Shown here: in pieces, positions 37,801 to 45,580 of the stretch
Layout of the letters: each line of letters begins with the position of its first letter
Numbering within the stretch: position 1 is the stretch's first letter
NCBI RefSeq assembly: GCF_009932375.1
Contig: NZ_BLJG01000017.1
Coordinates: 1-47,629, forward strand
From: Pseudomonas juntendi
Lineage (GTDB): Bacteria > Pseudomonadota > Gammaproteobacteria > Pseudomonadales > Pseudomonadaceae
Direction of reading: 5' to 3'
Length of the DNA: 47,629 bases
Notes under the pieces: generated by a model
What the model was told of the DNA's origin: nothing
What the model saw: the letters and a program-made list of their open reading frames with translations, nothing else
The model's database searches: none
Translations under genes and position numbers: made by a program

Positions 37801-40800
37801 CAGGCCGCCGAGCAGGCACGCGACGCCCGGTCGCCGTCGCCCTACGGCGCTGCCTTGAATGCGCCAACCTATCATCGCGGCACTGCTGGCTACGAGAGCA
37901 AGGTCTTCGTAATGGAGCGCTTGTTGCCGTTGATTCTGGCCACGCAGGGCCAGTGGAAGGTACACGCCTATGATCATTTGAAATTGCCGGTGATGCGCCA
38001 CCCAATCAATGCCGACTTCATTGAGCTCAACGAGCTGAAAGTGCGGATGCGCAGCGCTGACAGCCCAGAGCTGCGTGCGGCCTATGTACAAATGCGCGAC
38101 CAGATCCTGCGGCAGAAGGCTCTTGAGAAGAACCCGGAGGGTGCAGGCCTGGTAAGGCCAGTTGCAGAGACGATTCGCATCGCCATGGCGCAATACCCGC
38201 GTCTGCCAGTGCCGACCGATGTCAGCACATGGCTAGCCGAGCGTGTTCCCAGTTCCGCCCAACAACGCCTGATAAAGGCGCGCCTTGAGGATAAAGTCGC
38301 CCCCCTTATCGGTGTAGTGGTGATCGATCGTGCCGGAGATGCTGATGCACTGGCGGCAACGTTGGAGAGCTTCACGCCCGATCGTCATCTTTATGCTGAT
38401 GTGAAGATCGTCGTGTTACGCCCGGGTGAGCCCCAGGAGCCGACTGCGGCCGAGGGAAAACTGCGCTTCATGCAGCTTGAGGATGATCAATTGCCTGTCA
38501 TCCAGCGGGCAGTAGCCGAGGCCGGCTGCAACTGGTTCATGCTGGTTGAGGCCGGTACCACCTTTACTGCCAGTGGCTTGTTGATCGCTGCCCTCGATCT
38601 GCTCGACACACAAGGGCTTCGCGCTGTATATGGCGATGAGGTGGTGCAAGGGGACGGCGACGAGCTTGGTCTCGCGCTGCGCCCGGACCTGAATTTGGAC
38701 ATGCTCTTGAGCCTGCCGGCGGTGTTTGCGAGCCACTGGCTGTACAACAGCGACGCATGGCTGGCAGCCGGTGGTTTCCGCAGCGATGCAGGCCAGGCTT
38801 ATGAGCTGGATTACATCCTGCGACTGATCGAAGACAAAGGTTTGGAGGGCTTGGGGCATATCAGCGAGCCTCTGCTGGTGCGTCGGCCACCTTTGCTGCA
38901 GAACTGTGCGGATACCCAGCGGGCTGTCGGCCGGCATCTGCAGGCGCGGGGTTATACGCAAGCGCGGGTTGACTCGCGGGTGCCTGGCCAACTGGATGTG
39001 CATTACGGCGCCGAGCAAGCGCTGGTCAGTATTCTACTGTCCACCCAGGGTGGTTTTGCCCGGGCGCGACGCTGCATGGAAAGCATACTCGAAAAAACGC
39101 TTTACCCGGCCTTCGAAGTGCTGTTACTGGATCACGGTAACGACGAGCCAAGTTTGCAGACCTGGCTGGCGGGTGTCGAAGGCCTTGGAACGCAGACCGT
39201 TCGGGTGCTGCGGCTGCCCCATGGGCTGTCGTTGGCCCAGGCGCGCAACCAGGCTGCATTGAGCGCGCGTGGCGAATATTTGCTCTGGCTGGATGCCGGG
39301 GTCGCGGTGCTGGAAGACGATTGGCTGCGTCGGTTGGTCAACCACGCGTTCCGCCAAGAAGTGGGGGCTGTGGGGGCCAAGCTGGTCGGTGCAGACTTCA
39401 CCGTTCGCCAAGGCGGGCTGATTCTTGGTCTCAACGGCCCGGTGGGCCAGATTTTCATGGGTCAGCCGTTGCATGCCGGTGGCTATATGCAGCGGTTGCA
39501 GGTGGACCAGAACGCCGCTGCGGTCAGTGGTAAATGCCTGATGATCCGCAAAAGCAGATTCCTCGACGAAGGGGGGTTCGATGCGCGCGCCGAGTTGGCT
39601 CCTTGGGCCGATGTCGACCTGTGCCTGCGCCTCCAGGCCTCGGGATACCTCAATGTGTGGGCGCCCAGCGTTGCTTTGCTCATCAGCGATGCAGATGAGC
39701 CGGTAGCCACTGCAGAGCAGGAGGAGGCCATGTACGACCGCTGGCTGCCAGTGCTGGCCCGCGACCCGGGGTACAACACCAATTTCTCCCTGAGTGCTGG
39801 CGAGGACTTTTCCATCGCCCCGGCCAACCTGAACTGGAACCCGCTGTCGTCCTGGTCGCCCATTCCGACCGTCCTGGCCGAAGTGCACCATGATCAGCAC
39901 GCTGCTCAGCCTCGCTGCGCGGAGTCTCTGGCGGTGCTAGGCCGTGCTGGGCTGATCCGGAGCGTCCCAGTGGACACGCCGTTGTCACTCGTAGAACTGG
40001 AACGCTTGGCGCCGGACAGTATCGTGCTTCAGGCCCCGGTCAATCAGGAGCAGGCAGACCGCATGCGTCGCCTCCGGCTGTTGTCGAGAGCATTCAAGGT
40101 CATCGACCTGGATGACTGTCTGCGTCCAAGCGAGACCAACTGGCAGTGCGCACTGTCTCACGCCGACCGCCTGGTTGTTTCCAGCGAAGCTCTGGCGCAG
40201 GCATTTGGGTCGCTGCATGAGCGTATCGTCATGCTGCCTAACCGGCTCGACCCATTGGCCTGGGGAGGGGTGGCCAGCCATCGCGGTGCCGCTGAAAAGC
40301 CAAGGGTCGGCTGGTCTGTTGTTGGCAGCACTGTCGAAGACCTGCAATTGATAGCCCCAATGGTTCAGGCATTGGCGGGTGATGTGCACTGGATCTTCAT
40401 CGGTGCATGCCCGCAAGCACTCCGCCCCTACGTGCATGAATACCATGCCGTCTCGCCGGGGGCGGACTACCCTGCGCAGTTGGCCGGGTTGAGCCTGGAT
40501 CTTGCGTTGTTGCCGCTGCTGGATAACCGTGTCAACGCCTGTAAGAGCAATTTGCTGCTGCTGCAGTATGGCGCTTGTGGCATCCCAGTCGTCTGCAGCG
40601 ATGTGCTGCTCGACAGCGCTGGGCTGCCCGTGACGCGGGTGAAGAACAGTGAAGCGGCCTGGCGTGAGGCTGTCGGCGCGTACCTGGCCGACCCTGTAGC
40701 CTCTGCGCAAGTGGGGGATTTGCTGCGAGCCACTGTTCAGCGCGACTGGATGCTGGACGGCGAGAGCCTGCAGCGCTGGCGTGAGGCCTGGTTGCCCGGT

Positions 40801-40803
40801 TGA
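34801..40803 (+). CDS. 2000-residue fusion: methyltransferase, CDP-glycerol-type phosphotransferase, glycosyltransferase domains
   Basis: ATG 34801 overlaps the upstream stop by 8 bases (a TTG at 34780 would add 7 residues). Domains in order: a SAM methyltransferase-like domain (about 15-190, motif I 'LLQIGCADPE' from 44); a TagB/TagF-like CDP-glycerol glycerophosphotransferase domain (about 204-530) with 'GMRHGS' (H273), 'IIIKPHP' (H377) and 'ADRSSLLFE' (434-441), all hallmarks of that family; a poorly recognised stretch (about 535-835); an unrecognised domain (about 841-1075, from 'IHQIFYSEETRAMLEPG'); a degenerate GT2-like region (about 1167-1400); a GT2-like domain (about 1407-1650, 'LVSILLSTQGGFARARRC', 'WADVDLCLRLQASGY'); and a C-terminal GT-B-like domain (about 1700-2000, 'KSNLLLLQYGACGIPVVCSD'). 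The C-terminal 830 residues are paralogous to the 1192-residue protein. No signal peptide or membrane segment, so cytoplasmic. Inferred role: transfer of a phosphorylated substituent and sugar during flagellin glycan assembly. Confidence 0.8.
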   Translation: MIEQSFNRSAPGTDEQTCATPTVTDLLQCLESQVLPALPVAGHLLQIGCADPELTLLLAQHAAQVVVCEWRDEVLAKARALVSQAGIEHVRFHQAVALAFTSAERFDVICLMGVLATIDDDNDVARLVLHALSMLKPDGRIILQHDPADVKAVGDAAERSAPRCVALVRSLGLREVFCHHLQGAVLYGFAPILGKLQALPIAGLRVACYGSMPFHFRSLRPLAACFETSLLSLSIDDVMAWKPQVIVVADGWSVEFWRDYCDAHGVLLVGMRHGSVTRYGFAEPQYRCADYMCGSVWDIEDTLLSNVRPRHGFLLTGNAWVDQVFRLAPRTHAQGEPTILFAPTYNPEISAAVYFGDRVVSLIRSVYPRAKIIIKPHPAIVQHEHSFVVDKALFRNLMGTWREQAAADPLVSLVDDPEASIADSFAEADILVADRSSLLFEFMVLDRPILLYSSEKRVGRWQYNPDAPGNAWRDIGMEFADDTAFLELLSDAHHCHAENCRAAQRERVRHLYGDFQDGRSVERVAAAIATVPRLHVIVDGRLGLRPEVVEALDDRLAFKRISVLQGDDKGAAATAWLAQRWADAQQDLGFMLVDGEAAYIPGSAHQVSDGLAALASGECEALVLSEPQALPAPMASADKQQWIKQRLQAALAQRQGRQAWQLLPAHVMHRALGQLPECVDDEVFSVLWQTLGAHGVHRAWQSEQLNVVLGPSLIRVVGARQAQYLAGPQASLRLQPAVLGHARQPTGVEVLLCCAAGQQYDVFPFTTELWINGHLQCELHFSDTRAQRVLLPYRPDEQGTTTVELRSAGAFPGMPGLAGPLSLYLAFVDPQPVTGPSQAHIHQIFYSEETRAMLEPGFTPFDNTGQRPDWAEYWPMRTLLLDKQLDENAFYGVLSPRFKQKTGLNAQQVLEFCSSAPAEADVLLFPMFFDESALYENVFIQGLIYHPNIWPAFVEMARRLAPGVDIETLVMDARHSQFCNYFIAKPRFWRHWLSQAESIFQAAEQARDARSPSPYGAALNAPTYHRGTAGYESKVFVMERLLPLILATQGQWKVHAYDHLKLPVMRHPINADFIELNELKVRMRSADSPELRAAYVQMRDQILRQKALEKNPEGAGLVRPVAETIRIAMAQYPRLPVPTDVSTWLAERVPSSAQQRLIKARLEDKVAPLIGVVVIDRAGDADALAATLESFTPDRHLYADVKIVVLRPGEPQEPTAAEGKLRFMQLEDDQLPVIQRAVAEAGCNWFMLVEAGTTFTASGLLIAALDLLDTQGLRAVYGDEVVQGDGDELGLALRPDLNLDMLLSLPAVFASHWLYNSDAWLAAGGFRSDAGQAYELDYILRLIEDKGLEGLGHISEPLLVRRPPLLQNCADTQRAVGRHLQARGYTQARVDSRVPGQLDVHYGAEQALVSILLSTQGGFARARRCMESILEKTLYPAFEVLLLDHGNDEPSLQTWLAGVEGLGTQTVRVLRLPHGLSLAQARNQAALSARGEYLLWLDAGVAVLEDDWLRRLVNHAFRQEVGAVGAKLVGADFTVRQGGLILGLNGPVGQIFMGQPLHAGGYMQRLQVDQNAAAVSGKCLMIRKSRFLDEGGFDARAELAPWADVDLCLRLQASGYLNVWAPSVALLISDADEPVATAEQEEAMYDRWLPVLARDPGYNTNFSLSAGEDFSIAPANLNWNPLSSWSPIPTVLAEVHHDQHAAQPRCAESLAVLGRAGLIRSVPVDTPLSLVELERLAPDSIVLQAPVNQEQADRMRRLRLLSRAFKVIDLDDCLRPSETNWQCALSHADRLVVSSEALAQAFGSLHERIVMLPNRLDPLAWGGVASHRGAAEKPRVGWSVVGSTVEDLQLIAPMVQALAGDVHWIFIGACPQALRPYVHEYHAVSPGADYPAQLAGLSLDLALLPLLDNRVNACKSNLLLLQYGACGIPVVCSDVLLDSAGLPVTRVKNSEAAWREAVGAYLADPVASAQVGDLLRATVQRDWMLDGESLQRWREAWLPG

Positions 40804-40833
40804 TCCACTGGCTTTAGCGCGCTGGAAAATGAG

Positions 40834-40863
40834 TAGGCCCGCCCTGCAAGGGGGTGGGCCTGA
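40834..40863. other. Hairpin after the 2000-residue fusion gene
   Basis: AGGCCCGCCC pairs imperfectly with GGGGGTGGGCCT around a short loop. No T-tract. It may mark the end of the glycosylation operon or stabilise its mRNA. The rest of the 232-base gap to the KAS III gene shows a TTGACT (40888) without a clear -10. Confidence 0.4.
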
Positions 40864-41035
40864 CCAGCCGCTGGGCGGTGTCGCGTTGACTCATTTATTC
40901 CAACGGTGACTTGGCAGTCGAAACGTGCATCTCTAATCTATTGAGCCAGCGAGAAGCTGCAACAGCGTCCAGTGCTTGTCCCTGGGCGGTAGCTTCTATG
41001 CCGCACATTTTTGCCATTTCCATCGGGAAGCCACA

Positions 41036-41971
41036 ATGATTGGCATTAAAAGCATCGCCAGTTACGTACCTGTCGAAGGTGTCGACAACTACGCTCAGGG
41101 CGCGAAATTCGGCAAAGACCAGGATTTCATCTTCGGTAAGATTGGTTCGACCTTCTTGCCGCGCAAGGCCGACGGCCAGGAAACTTCAGACCTGTGCGTC
41201 GAGGCTGCAAAAAATTTGTTCGCCATCAACCCAGCCCTTGACCCAGCTTCGATCGATGCCGTGATCGTGGTGACCCAGAACGGTGACGCTGAGGGCTTGC
41301 CGCACACCGCTGCAATCGTCCAGCACAAGCTTGGCTTGCCGACACATGTCGCGGCCTTCGATATCTCTCTCGGATGCTCGGGTTACGTCTATGGCATCTA
41401 TGCACTGAAAGGCTTCATGGAGGCTGCAGGTCTGAAGAACGGCTTGCTCATTACTGCCGATCCGTACTCCAAAATCGTCGATCCCGAGGATCGCAATACC
41501 ACCATGCTGTTCGGCGATGCCGCCACGGCAACCTGGATGGGCGAAGATGCCTACTGGCAACTGGGCAAAGCGCTGTTCGGCAGTGATGGCGCGGGTGCCG
41601 AGCACCTGCGTACCACTGATGGCAAGTTTTTCATGAACGGCCGACAAGTCTACAACTTTGCACTGATCAAGGTGCCTGCCCACCTGCACCAATTGCTCGA
41701 GGCCAGTCACCTGCAGGCCGGCGATATCGATCTGTATTGCTTGCATCAGGGTAGTGCGGCGATTGTCGACGCCGTTTCGCACCGGTTCAACGAGGGTGCG
41801 CAGCGCGAATGTTTCGTCAAGGACATGGTCGAGACGGGCAATACGGTATCGTCGAGTATCCCACTTCTACTTGAAAAGCATGTGATCGGCTCACAGCACA
41901 AACGTGTGGCGTTGAGCGGTTTTGGTGTGGGGTTGTCCTGGGGCTCGGCCATTCTTGAACGTCGTGGCTGA
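41036..41971 (+). CDS. 3-oxoacyl-ACP synthase III (FabH/KAS III)-like enzyme of the flagellin locus
   Basis: 311 residues from ATG 41036. A thiolase-fold condensing enzyme with an intact catalytic triad: Cys114 ('SLGCSGYVYG'), His237 ('LYCLHQGS') and Asn269 ('ETGNTVSSS'). FabH uses acyl-CoA plus malonyl-ACP. A gene of this type lies just before fliC in P. syringae (orf3 of the glycosylation island) and, as I recall, in P. putida. It may make an acyl group for an N-acylated sugar on flagellin. It is not needed for the basic flagellum. A terminator follows it. Confidence 0.85.
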   Translation: MIGIKSIASYVPVEGVDNYAQGAKFGKDQDFIFGKIGSTFLPRKADGQETSDLCVEAAKNLFAINPALDPASIDAVIVVTQNGDAEGLPHTAAIVQHKLGLPTHVAAFDISLGCSGYVYGIYALKGFMEAAGLKNGLLITADPYSKIVDPEDRNTTMLFGDAATATWMGEDAYWQLGKALFGSDGAGAEHLRTTDGKFFMNGRQVYNFALIKVPAHLHQLLEASHLQAGDIDLYCLHQGSAAIVDAVSHRFNEGAQRECFVKDMVETGNTVSSSIPLLLEKHVIGSQHKRVALSGFGVGLSWGSAILERRG

Positions 41972-41987
41972 GCCTATGTGCTTAAGG

Positions 41988-42016
41988 AAACGCCGCCGCA
42001 TTCCGGCGGCGTTTTT
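41988..42016 (+). terminator. Terminator after the KAS III-like gene
   Basis: AAACGCCGCCG-catt-CGGCGGCGTTT type stem followed by TTTG. Confidence 0.9.
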
Positions 42017-42134
42017 GTGTGCGCCAGGCGAGACGGGGTGCGTCCAGTGCGACTCAGTTGCCCTCGGCGTGGCCTGGATTCAGGCCTGCCTGGCGGCGCT
42101 TGAATAATGGCGCCAAATCATTGATTTCAATGGG

Positions 42135-42160
42135 CTGGCAGGATGCCAGCAATTTTTTTT
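42135..42160 (+). terminator. Second terminator upstream of the fliC promoter
   Basis: CTGGCA-gga-TGCCAG (42135-42149) followed by CAA and eight T (42153-42160). Insulates fliC from upstream transcription, ten bases before the FliA promoter. Confidence 0.75.
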
Positions 42161-42170
42161 GAAAAACCGC

Positions 42171-42197
42171 TAAAGAAACGCGCTCTGACGAAGATAA
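42171..42197 (+). promoter_or_regulatory. Sigma-28 (FliA) promoter of fliC
   Basis: TAAAGAAA (42171-42178), 11 bases, GAAGATAA (42190-42197), close to TAAAGTTT-N11-GCCGATAA; 82 bases before the fliC ATG. Confidence 0.87.
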
Positions 42198-42279
42198 CTA
42201 TTACGAAGGTTCTCTGTGCCACACCCGGCGAATTGCCAAGGCCGGAAGCCGTAGTACCCAATCCAACGAGGAATTCGTC

Positions 42280-43128
42280 ATGGCTTTGACTGTTAACACC
42301 AACACCACCTCTCTGGGCATTCAGAAAAACCTGAATCGTGCTTCCGACGCGCTGAGCACCTCGATGACCCGTCTGTCCTCCGGTCTGAAAATCAACAGTG
42401 CCAAAGACGACGCCGCCGGCCTGCAGATCGCTACCCGCATGACCTCGCAGATCCGTGGCCAGACCATGGCGATCAAAAATGCCAACGACGGTATCTCCAT
42501 CGCCCAGACCGCTGAAGGCGCGATGCAAGAGCAGACCAACATCCTGCAGCGTATGCGTGAACTGGCCGTTCAGTCTCGAAACGACTCGAACAGCGAGGAA
42601 GACCGTAATGCGCTGAACAAAGAGTTCGCGGCCATGTCCGACGAACTGACCCGTATCGCCAACAGCACCCAGCTCAACGGCAAAAACCTGCTGGACGGTA
42701 CCGCTGGCACCATGACCTTCCAGGTAGGCTCCAACACGGGTACTTCGAACCAGATCACCATCACTCTGGCTTCGGGCTTCGATGCTGCCACCCTGAGCGT
42801 AGGTTCGGGTACCATCGCCATCAGCGGTACTTCGGCTAACATCGAAGATAACTTCAGCGCTGCGGTGACCGCCATTGACGCCGCCCTGCAGAGCATCAAC
42901 AGCTCGCGTGCCGACCTGGGTGCCGCTCAGAACCGTCTGACCAGCACCATCAACAACCTGCAGAACATCAACGAAAACGCCGAAGCTGCTCGTGGCCGTG
43001 TACAGGATACCGACTTCGCCGCAGAAACCGCCCAGTTGACCAAGCAGCAAACTCTGCAGCAGGCCTCCACTTCGGTTCTGGCCCAGGCCAACCAGCTGCC
43101 ATCGGCAGTACTGAAACTGCTGGGTTAA
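42280..43128 (+). CDS. fliC: Flagellin FliC (short type)
   Basis: 282 residues, the length of P. syringae flagellin; much shorter than many Pseudomonas flagellins, with only a small central domain. N-terminal D0/D1 includes the flg22 region at 30-51, beginning TRLSSGLKINSAKDDAAG, the same variant I recall from P. syringae. The C-terminal 'AETAQLTKQQTLQQASTSVLAQANQLPSAVLKLLG' is the conserved D0. The central region (about 141-193) is rich in Ser/Thr, where glycosylation would be expected. SD AACGAGGA. Own FliA promoter; substrate of the adjacent modification locus. Confidence 0.97.
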   Translation: MALTVNTNTTSLGIQKNLNRASDALSTSMTRLSSGLKINSAKDDAAGLQIATRMTSQIRGQTMAIKNANDGISIAQTAEGAMQEQTNILQRMRELAVQSRNDSNSEEDRNALNKEFAAMSDELTRIANSTQLNGKNLLDGTAGTMTFQVGSNTGTSNQITITLASGFDAATLSVGSGTIAISGTSANIEDNFSAAVTAIDAALQSINSSRADLGAAQNRLTSTINNLQNINENAEAARGRVQDTDFAAETAQLTKQQTLQQASTSVLAQANQLPSAVLKLLG

Positions 43129-43146
43129 TCTTTCCAGTAGTGTTCG

Positions 43147-43182
43147 GCGGAGCGGCGCGATTCACGTGCTTCTCCGCTTTTT
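43147..43182 (+). terminator. Terminator/attenuator between fliC and flaG
   Basis: GCGGAG (43147-43152) pairs with CTCCGC (43172-43177), followed by five T. The loop is large, so some readthrough into flaG is likely. Confidence 0.6.
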
Positions 43183-43200
43183 CATTACGAGGTGCTGGCA

Positions 43201-43566
43201 ATGGATATGAGCGTCAAGTTGAATCTGTCGTACCCGGCCGTTCGCCCGGTGGAGCAGGTTGCAGATCGGTCGGCGTTCCGGTCCGTCGAAGCGACTCTGA
43301 AGGGCGACGATATCGAACCTGACGGAATCAAGCCTGCGACTGATGTCGAAAAGGTCAAAAGCGCAGTTTCTGAAATTGAAAAATTCATGACGTCGACCCG
43401 ACGTAATCTGGAGTTCTCCATGGATGAGGAATCCGGCAAAATCGTGGTCAAGGTCATTGCAAGTGAAACAGGTGAAGTCATTCGTCAATTGCCTTCCGAG
43501 GAGGCCTTGCGAATTGCCAGCAGCCTGAGTGATGTCAATAGTCTTCTGTTCGATGCCAAGGTCTGA
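43201..43566 (+). CDS. flaG: FlaG family protein
   Basis: 121 residues; ATG 43201 has GAGG eight bases upstream (GTG 43192 and ATG 43207 are alternatives). C-terminal FlaG core 'EIEKFMTSTRRNLEFSMDEESGKIVVKVIASETGEVIRQLPSEEALRIASSL'. FlaG influences filament length in Pseudomonas. Located between fliC and fliD as usual. Confidence 0.93.
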   Translation: MDMSVKLNLSYPAVRPVEQVADRSAFRSVEATLKGDDIEPDGIKPATDVEKVKSAVSEIEKFMTSTRRNLEFSMDEESGKIVVKVIASETGEVIRQLPSEEALRIASSLSDVNSLLFDAKV

Positions 43567-43640
43567 CTGGCCACTGGCGTCGAAGTGGTGAGGGTCGGAT
43601 CCGCAGGAGTGGCTCTGACGTAAAGTAGAGGGAAAAGAGC

Positions 43641-45038
43641 ATGGCAACGATTACGCCTAGTACGGGCCTGGGTTCTGGTCTGAACATCACCGAGATCGTA
43701 ACCGCCCTTGTGCAGGCAGACACGGCCGCCAAGCAGGCGCAGATTACTCGGCAGACGAGCAACAACACTGCTTACATCTCTGGGGTTGGCGCGTTGCGTA
43801 GTGCCCTCACTGCCTTCACCACGGCCATGAGCAAGCTCAATGACAAGACCGCGCCGTCCTTTAACGCTTACGCGGCTACCTCAGCCAGTGAAACCGTGGT
43901 CAAGGCTACCGCCAGCAACACAGCCGTAGCCGGTACTTATAACGTAGAGGTGAAGAACCTCGCCACCAGTTCAAAGGTGGCAAGCCAGTCGTTTAGCGGA
44001 GGAGCGAGCACCGCCATTCCCGCTGGTGAATTGAGCATCAGCCAGAACGGCAAGACCTACAAGCTTACAGTAGGTGATGGTGCGACACTGCAGACGGTGC
44101 GTGACCAGATCAACAAAGAGTTGGGGGGCGACGGCCTGTCGGCGAACATTGTCTCTGGCAAGGATGGTGCGCGTCTGGTACTTGGCTCGACAACAACCGG
44201 GGCGGGGAGTGATATTTCTGTCAGCGGTATTGCTGAGTTGGAAATTGATGGCACCCAATCGATGGCGGACAATGGCGCGGGTTACATCGACTCGGTCGCC
44301 AAAGACGCGTTGATCAAGATCGATGGCCTGGAGGTTTCCAGTGCATCGAATACAGTCAAGGATGCCGTCAGTGGCCTTACGCTCGAGCTGACCGGCAAAA
44401 GTGCTGAGAACGTGACCACTCGCGTGACGGTTGCCGGCAACAATGACGGCCTGAAGACCTCTGTTCAAAGCTTCGTTGACGCTTATAACACCCTGCAGAA
44501 AGCCATCACTTCGCTCACCAGCACCAGTCAAGATGAGGACGGCAATACCATTCTGGGGTCTTTGACCAATGACCCGACCACTCGCTCCCTGCTGGCGGAC
44601 ATCCGGGGTGTGCTGTCGGAGGTTGGTAGCGGCGACCGTTTGACCACGCTGGGGCAGTTGGGTATCAACACTCAAAAAGACGGTACCCTGGAGTTCAACA
44701 GCACCAAGTTTACTGCTGCTCTGAACGATAAGAAGCTTGGCCCTGAGATCCAGGAGTTGTTCACCGGTACCGATGGTGTCTTCGAGCGGATGAAGAAAGC
44801 TATAGATCCCTATAATGCCACGGATGGTAGCCTAGCCAGTCGTAAATCCAGCCTGGACAAGATAGCCAAAAACCTCAGCGACCAACAAGCCGCCTTGGAC
44901 CGTCGCACAGAGTCCTTGACTGAATCGCTGACCAAGAAATACGTCGCCCTCGACACCGCCCTGGGCAAGATGAAAGCCCAGGCCGACCAGATCACCTCGA
45001 TCTTCGAGGCGATCAACGCCCAGGCCAAGAAGTCCTGA
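43641..45038 (+). CDS. fliD: FliD, filament cap protein HAP2
   Basis: 465 residues. N-terminal 'STGLGSGLNITEIVTALVQADTAAKQAQITRQ' and C-terminal 'KKYVALDTALGKMKAQADQITSIFEAINAQAKKS' are characteristic. Caps the filament and folds flagellin at the tip. A strong terminator follows it. Confidence 0.96.
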   Translation: MATITPSTGLGSGLNITEIVTALVQADTAAKQAQITRQTSNNTAYISGVGALRSALTAFTTAMSKLNDKTAPSFNAYAATSASETVVKATASNTAVAGTYNVEVKNLATSSKVASQSFSGGASTAIPAGELSISQNGKTYKLTVGDGATLQTVRDQINKELGGDGLSANIVSGKDGARLVLGSTTTGAGSDISVSGIAELEIDGTQSMADNGAGYIDSVAKDALIKIDGLEVSSASNTVKDAVSGLTLELTGKSAENVTTRVTVAGNNDGLKTSVQSFVDAYNTLQKAITSLTSTSQDEDGNTILGSLTNDPTTRSLLADIRGVLSEVGSGDRLTTLGQLGINTQKDGTLEFNSTKFTAALNDKKLGPEIQELFTGTDGVFERMKKAIDPYNATDGSLASRKSSLDKIAKNLSDQQAALDRRTESLTESLTKKYVALDTALGKMKAQADQITSIFEAINAQAKKS

Positions 45039-45053
45039 CCGCCTGAGTCTGCC

Positions 45054-45093
45054 AAAAGCCCGGCGGCGTCCTGTGGATGCCCGGGCTTTTCGC
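45054..45093 (+). terminator. Terminator after fliD
   Basis: AAAAGCCCGG (45054-45063) pairs with CCGGGCTTTT (45081-45090) across a 17-base loop. It lies before fliS, so fliS-fliT may have their own promoter or be reached by readthrough. Confidence 0.8.
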
Positions 45094-45170
45094 TTTTCCG
45101 CTAAAGTTTTTTGACGGCCCGGCGATACACAGGATACAAGCAATCTTTTTCGCTGCAACGAGGTAGATCC

Positions 45171-45566
45171 ATGAACCCGATGTTGGCCCTTCGGCAATAC
45201 CAGAAAGTCAATGGCGTGGCGCAGACTTCCGTCGCCAGCCCACATCGATTGGTACAAATGCTGATGCAAGGTGGGCTCGATCGCCTAGCGCAAGCCAAGG
45301 GCGCCATAGCGCGCAAGGATGTAGCCCAAAAAGGCATCCTCATTGGCAAGGCTATCGACATCATCGGCGGCCTGCGTGAAGGGCTGGATCTTGAAAACCA
45401 TGCTGACACCCTGGCTGACCTGGATAACCTCTACACCTACATGAGCCGTCGCTTGATCGAGGCGAACGTGAAAAGTGATCCGGCGATCATCGATGAAGTG
45501 GCGCGCCTGCTGATTACCGTCAAGGAAGGCTGGGACGCGATCGGCGACGAGTCGACAGCTTCCTGA
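45171..45566 (+). CDS. fliS: FliS, flagellin export chaperone
   Basis: 131 residues from ATG 45171 with GAGGTAG upstream. 'ALRQYQKVNGVAQTSVASPHRLVQMLMQGGLDRLAQAKGAI' is the FliS four-helix signature. Binds the flagellin C-terminus to stop premature polymerisation. Confidence 0.96.
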   Translation: MNPMLALRQYQKVNGVAQTSVASPHRLVQMLMQGGLDRLAQAKGAIARKDVAQKGILIGKAIDIIGGLREGLDLENHADTLADLDNLYTYMSRRLIEANVKSDPAIIDEVARLLITVKEGWDAIGDESTAS

Positions 45567-45580
45567 ATCAGGAGAAAGAC

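Noticed and set aside
34801..40803. Literal teichoic acid synthesis
   Set aside because: Gram-negative context, one TagF-like domain inside a glycosyltransferase fusion and location beside fliC point to flagellin modification.
28992..40803. Nonribosomal peptide/polyketide locus because of very large genes plus a KAS III
   Set aside because: No adenylation, condensation, carrier or ketosynthase modules; the large frames are glycosyltransferase-type.
40888..40930. Promoter for the KAS III-like gene (TTGACT; TTGGCA...TGC)
   Set aside because: No convincing -10; the GG-to-GC spacing is 12, not 10, so it is not a sigma-54 element.
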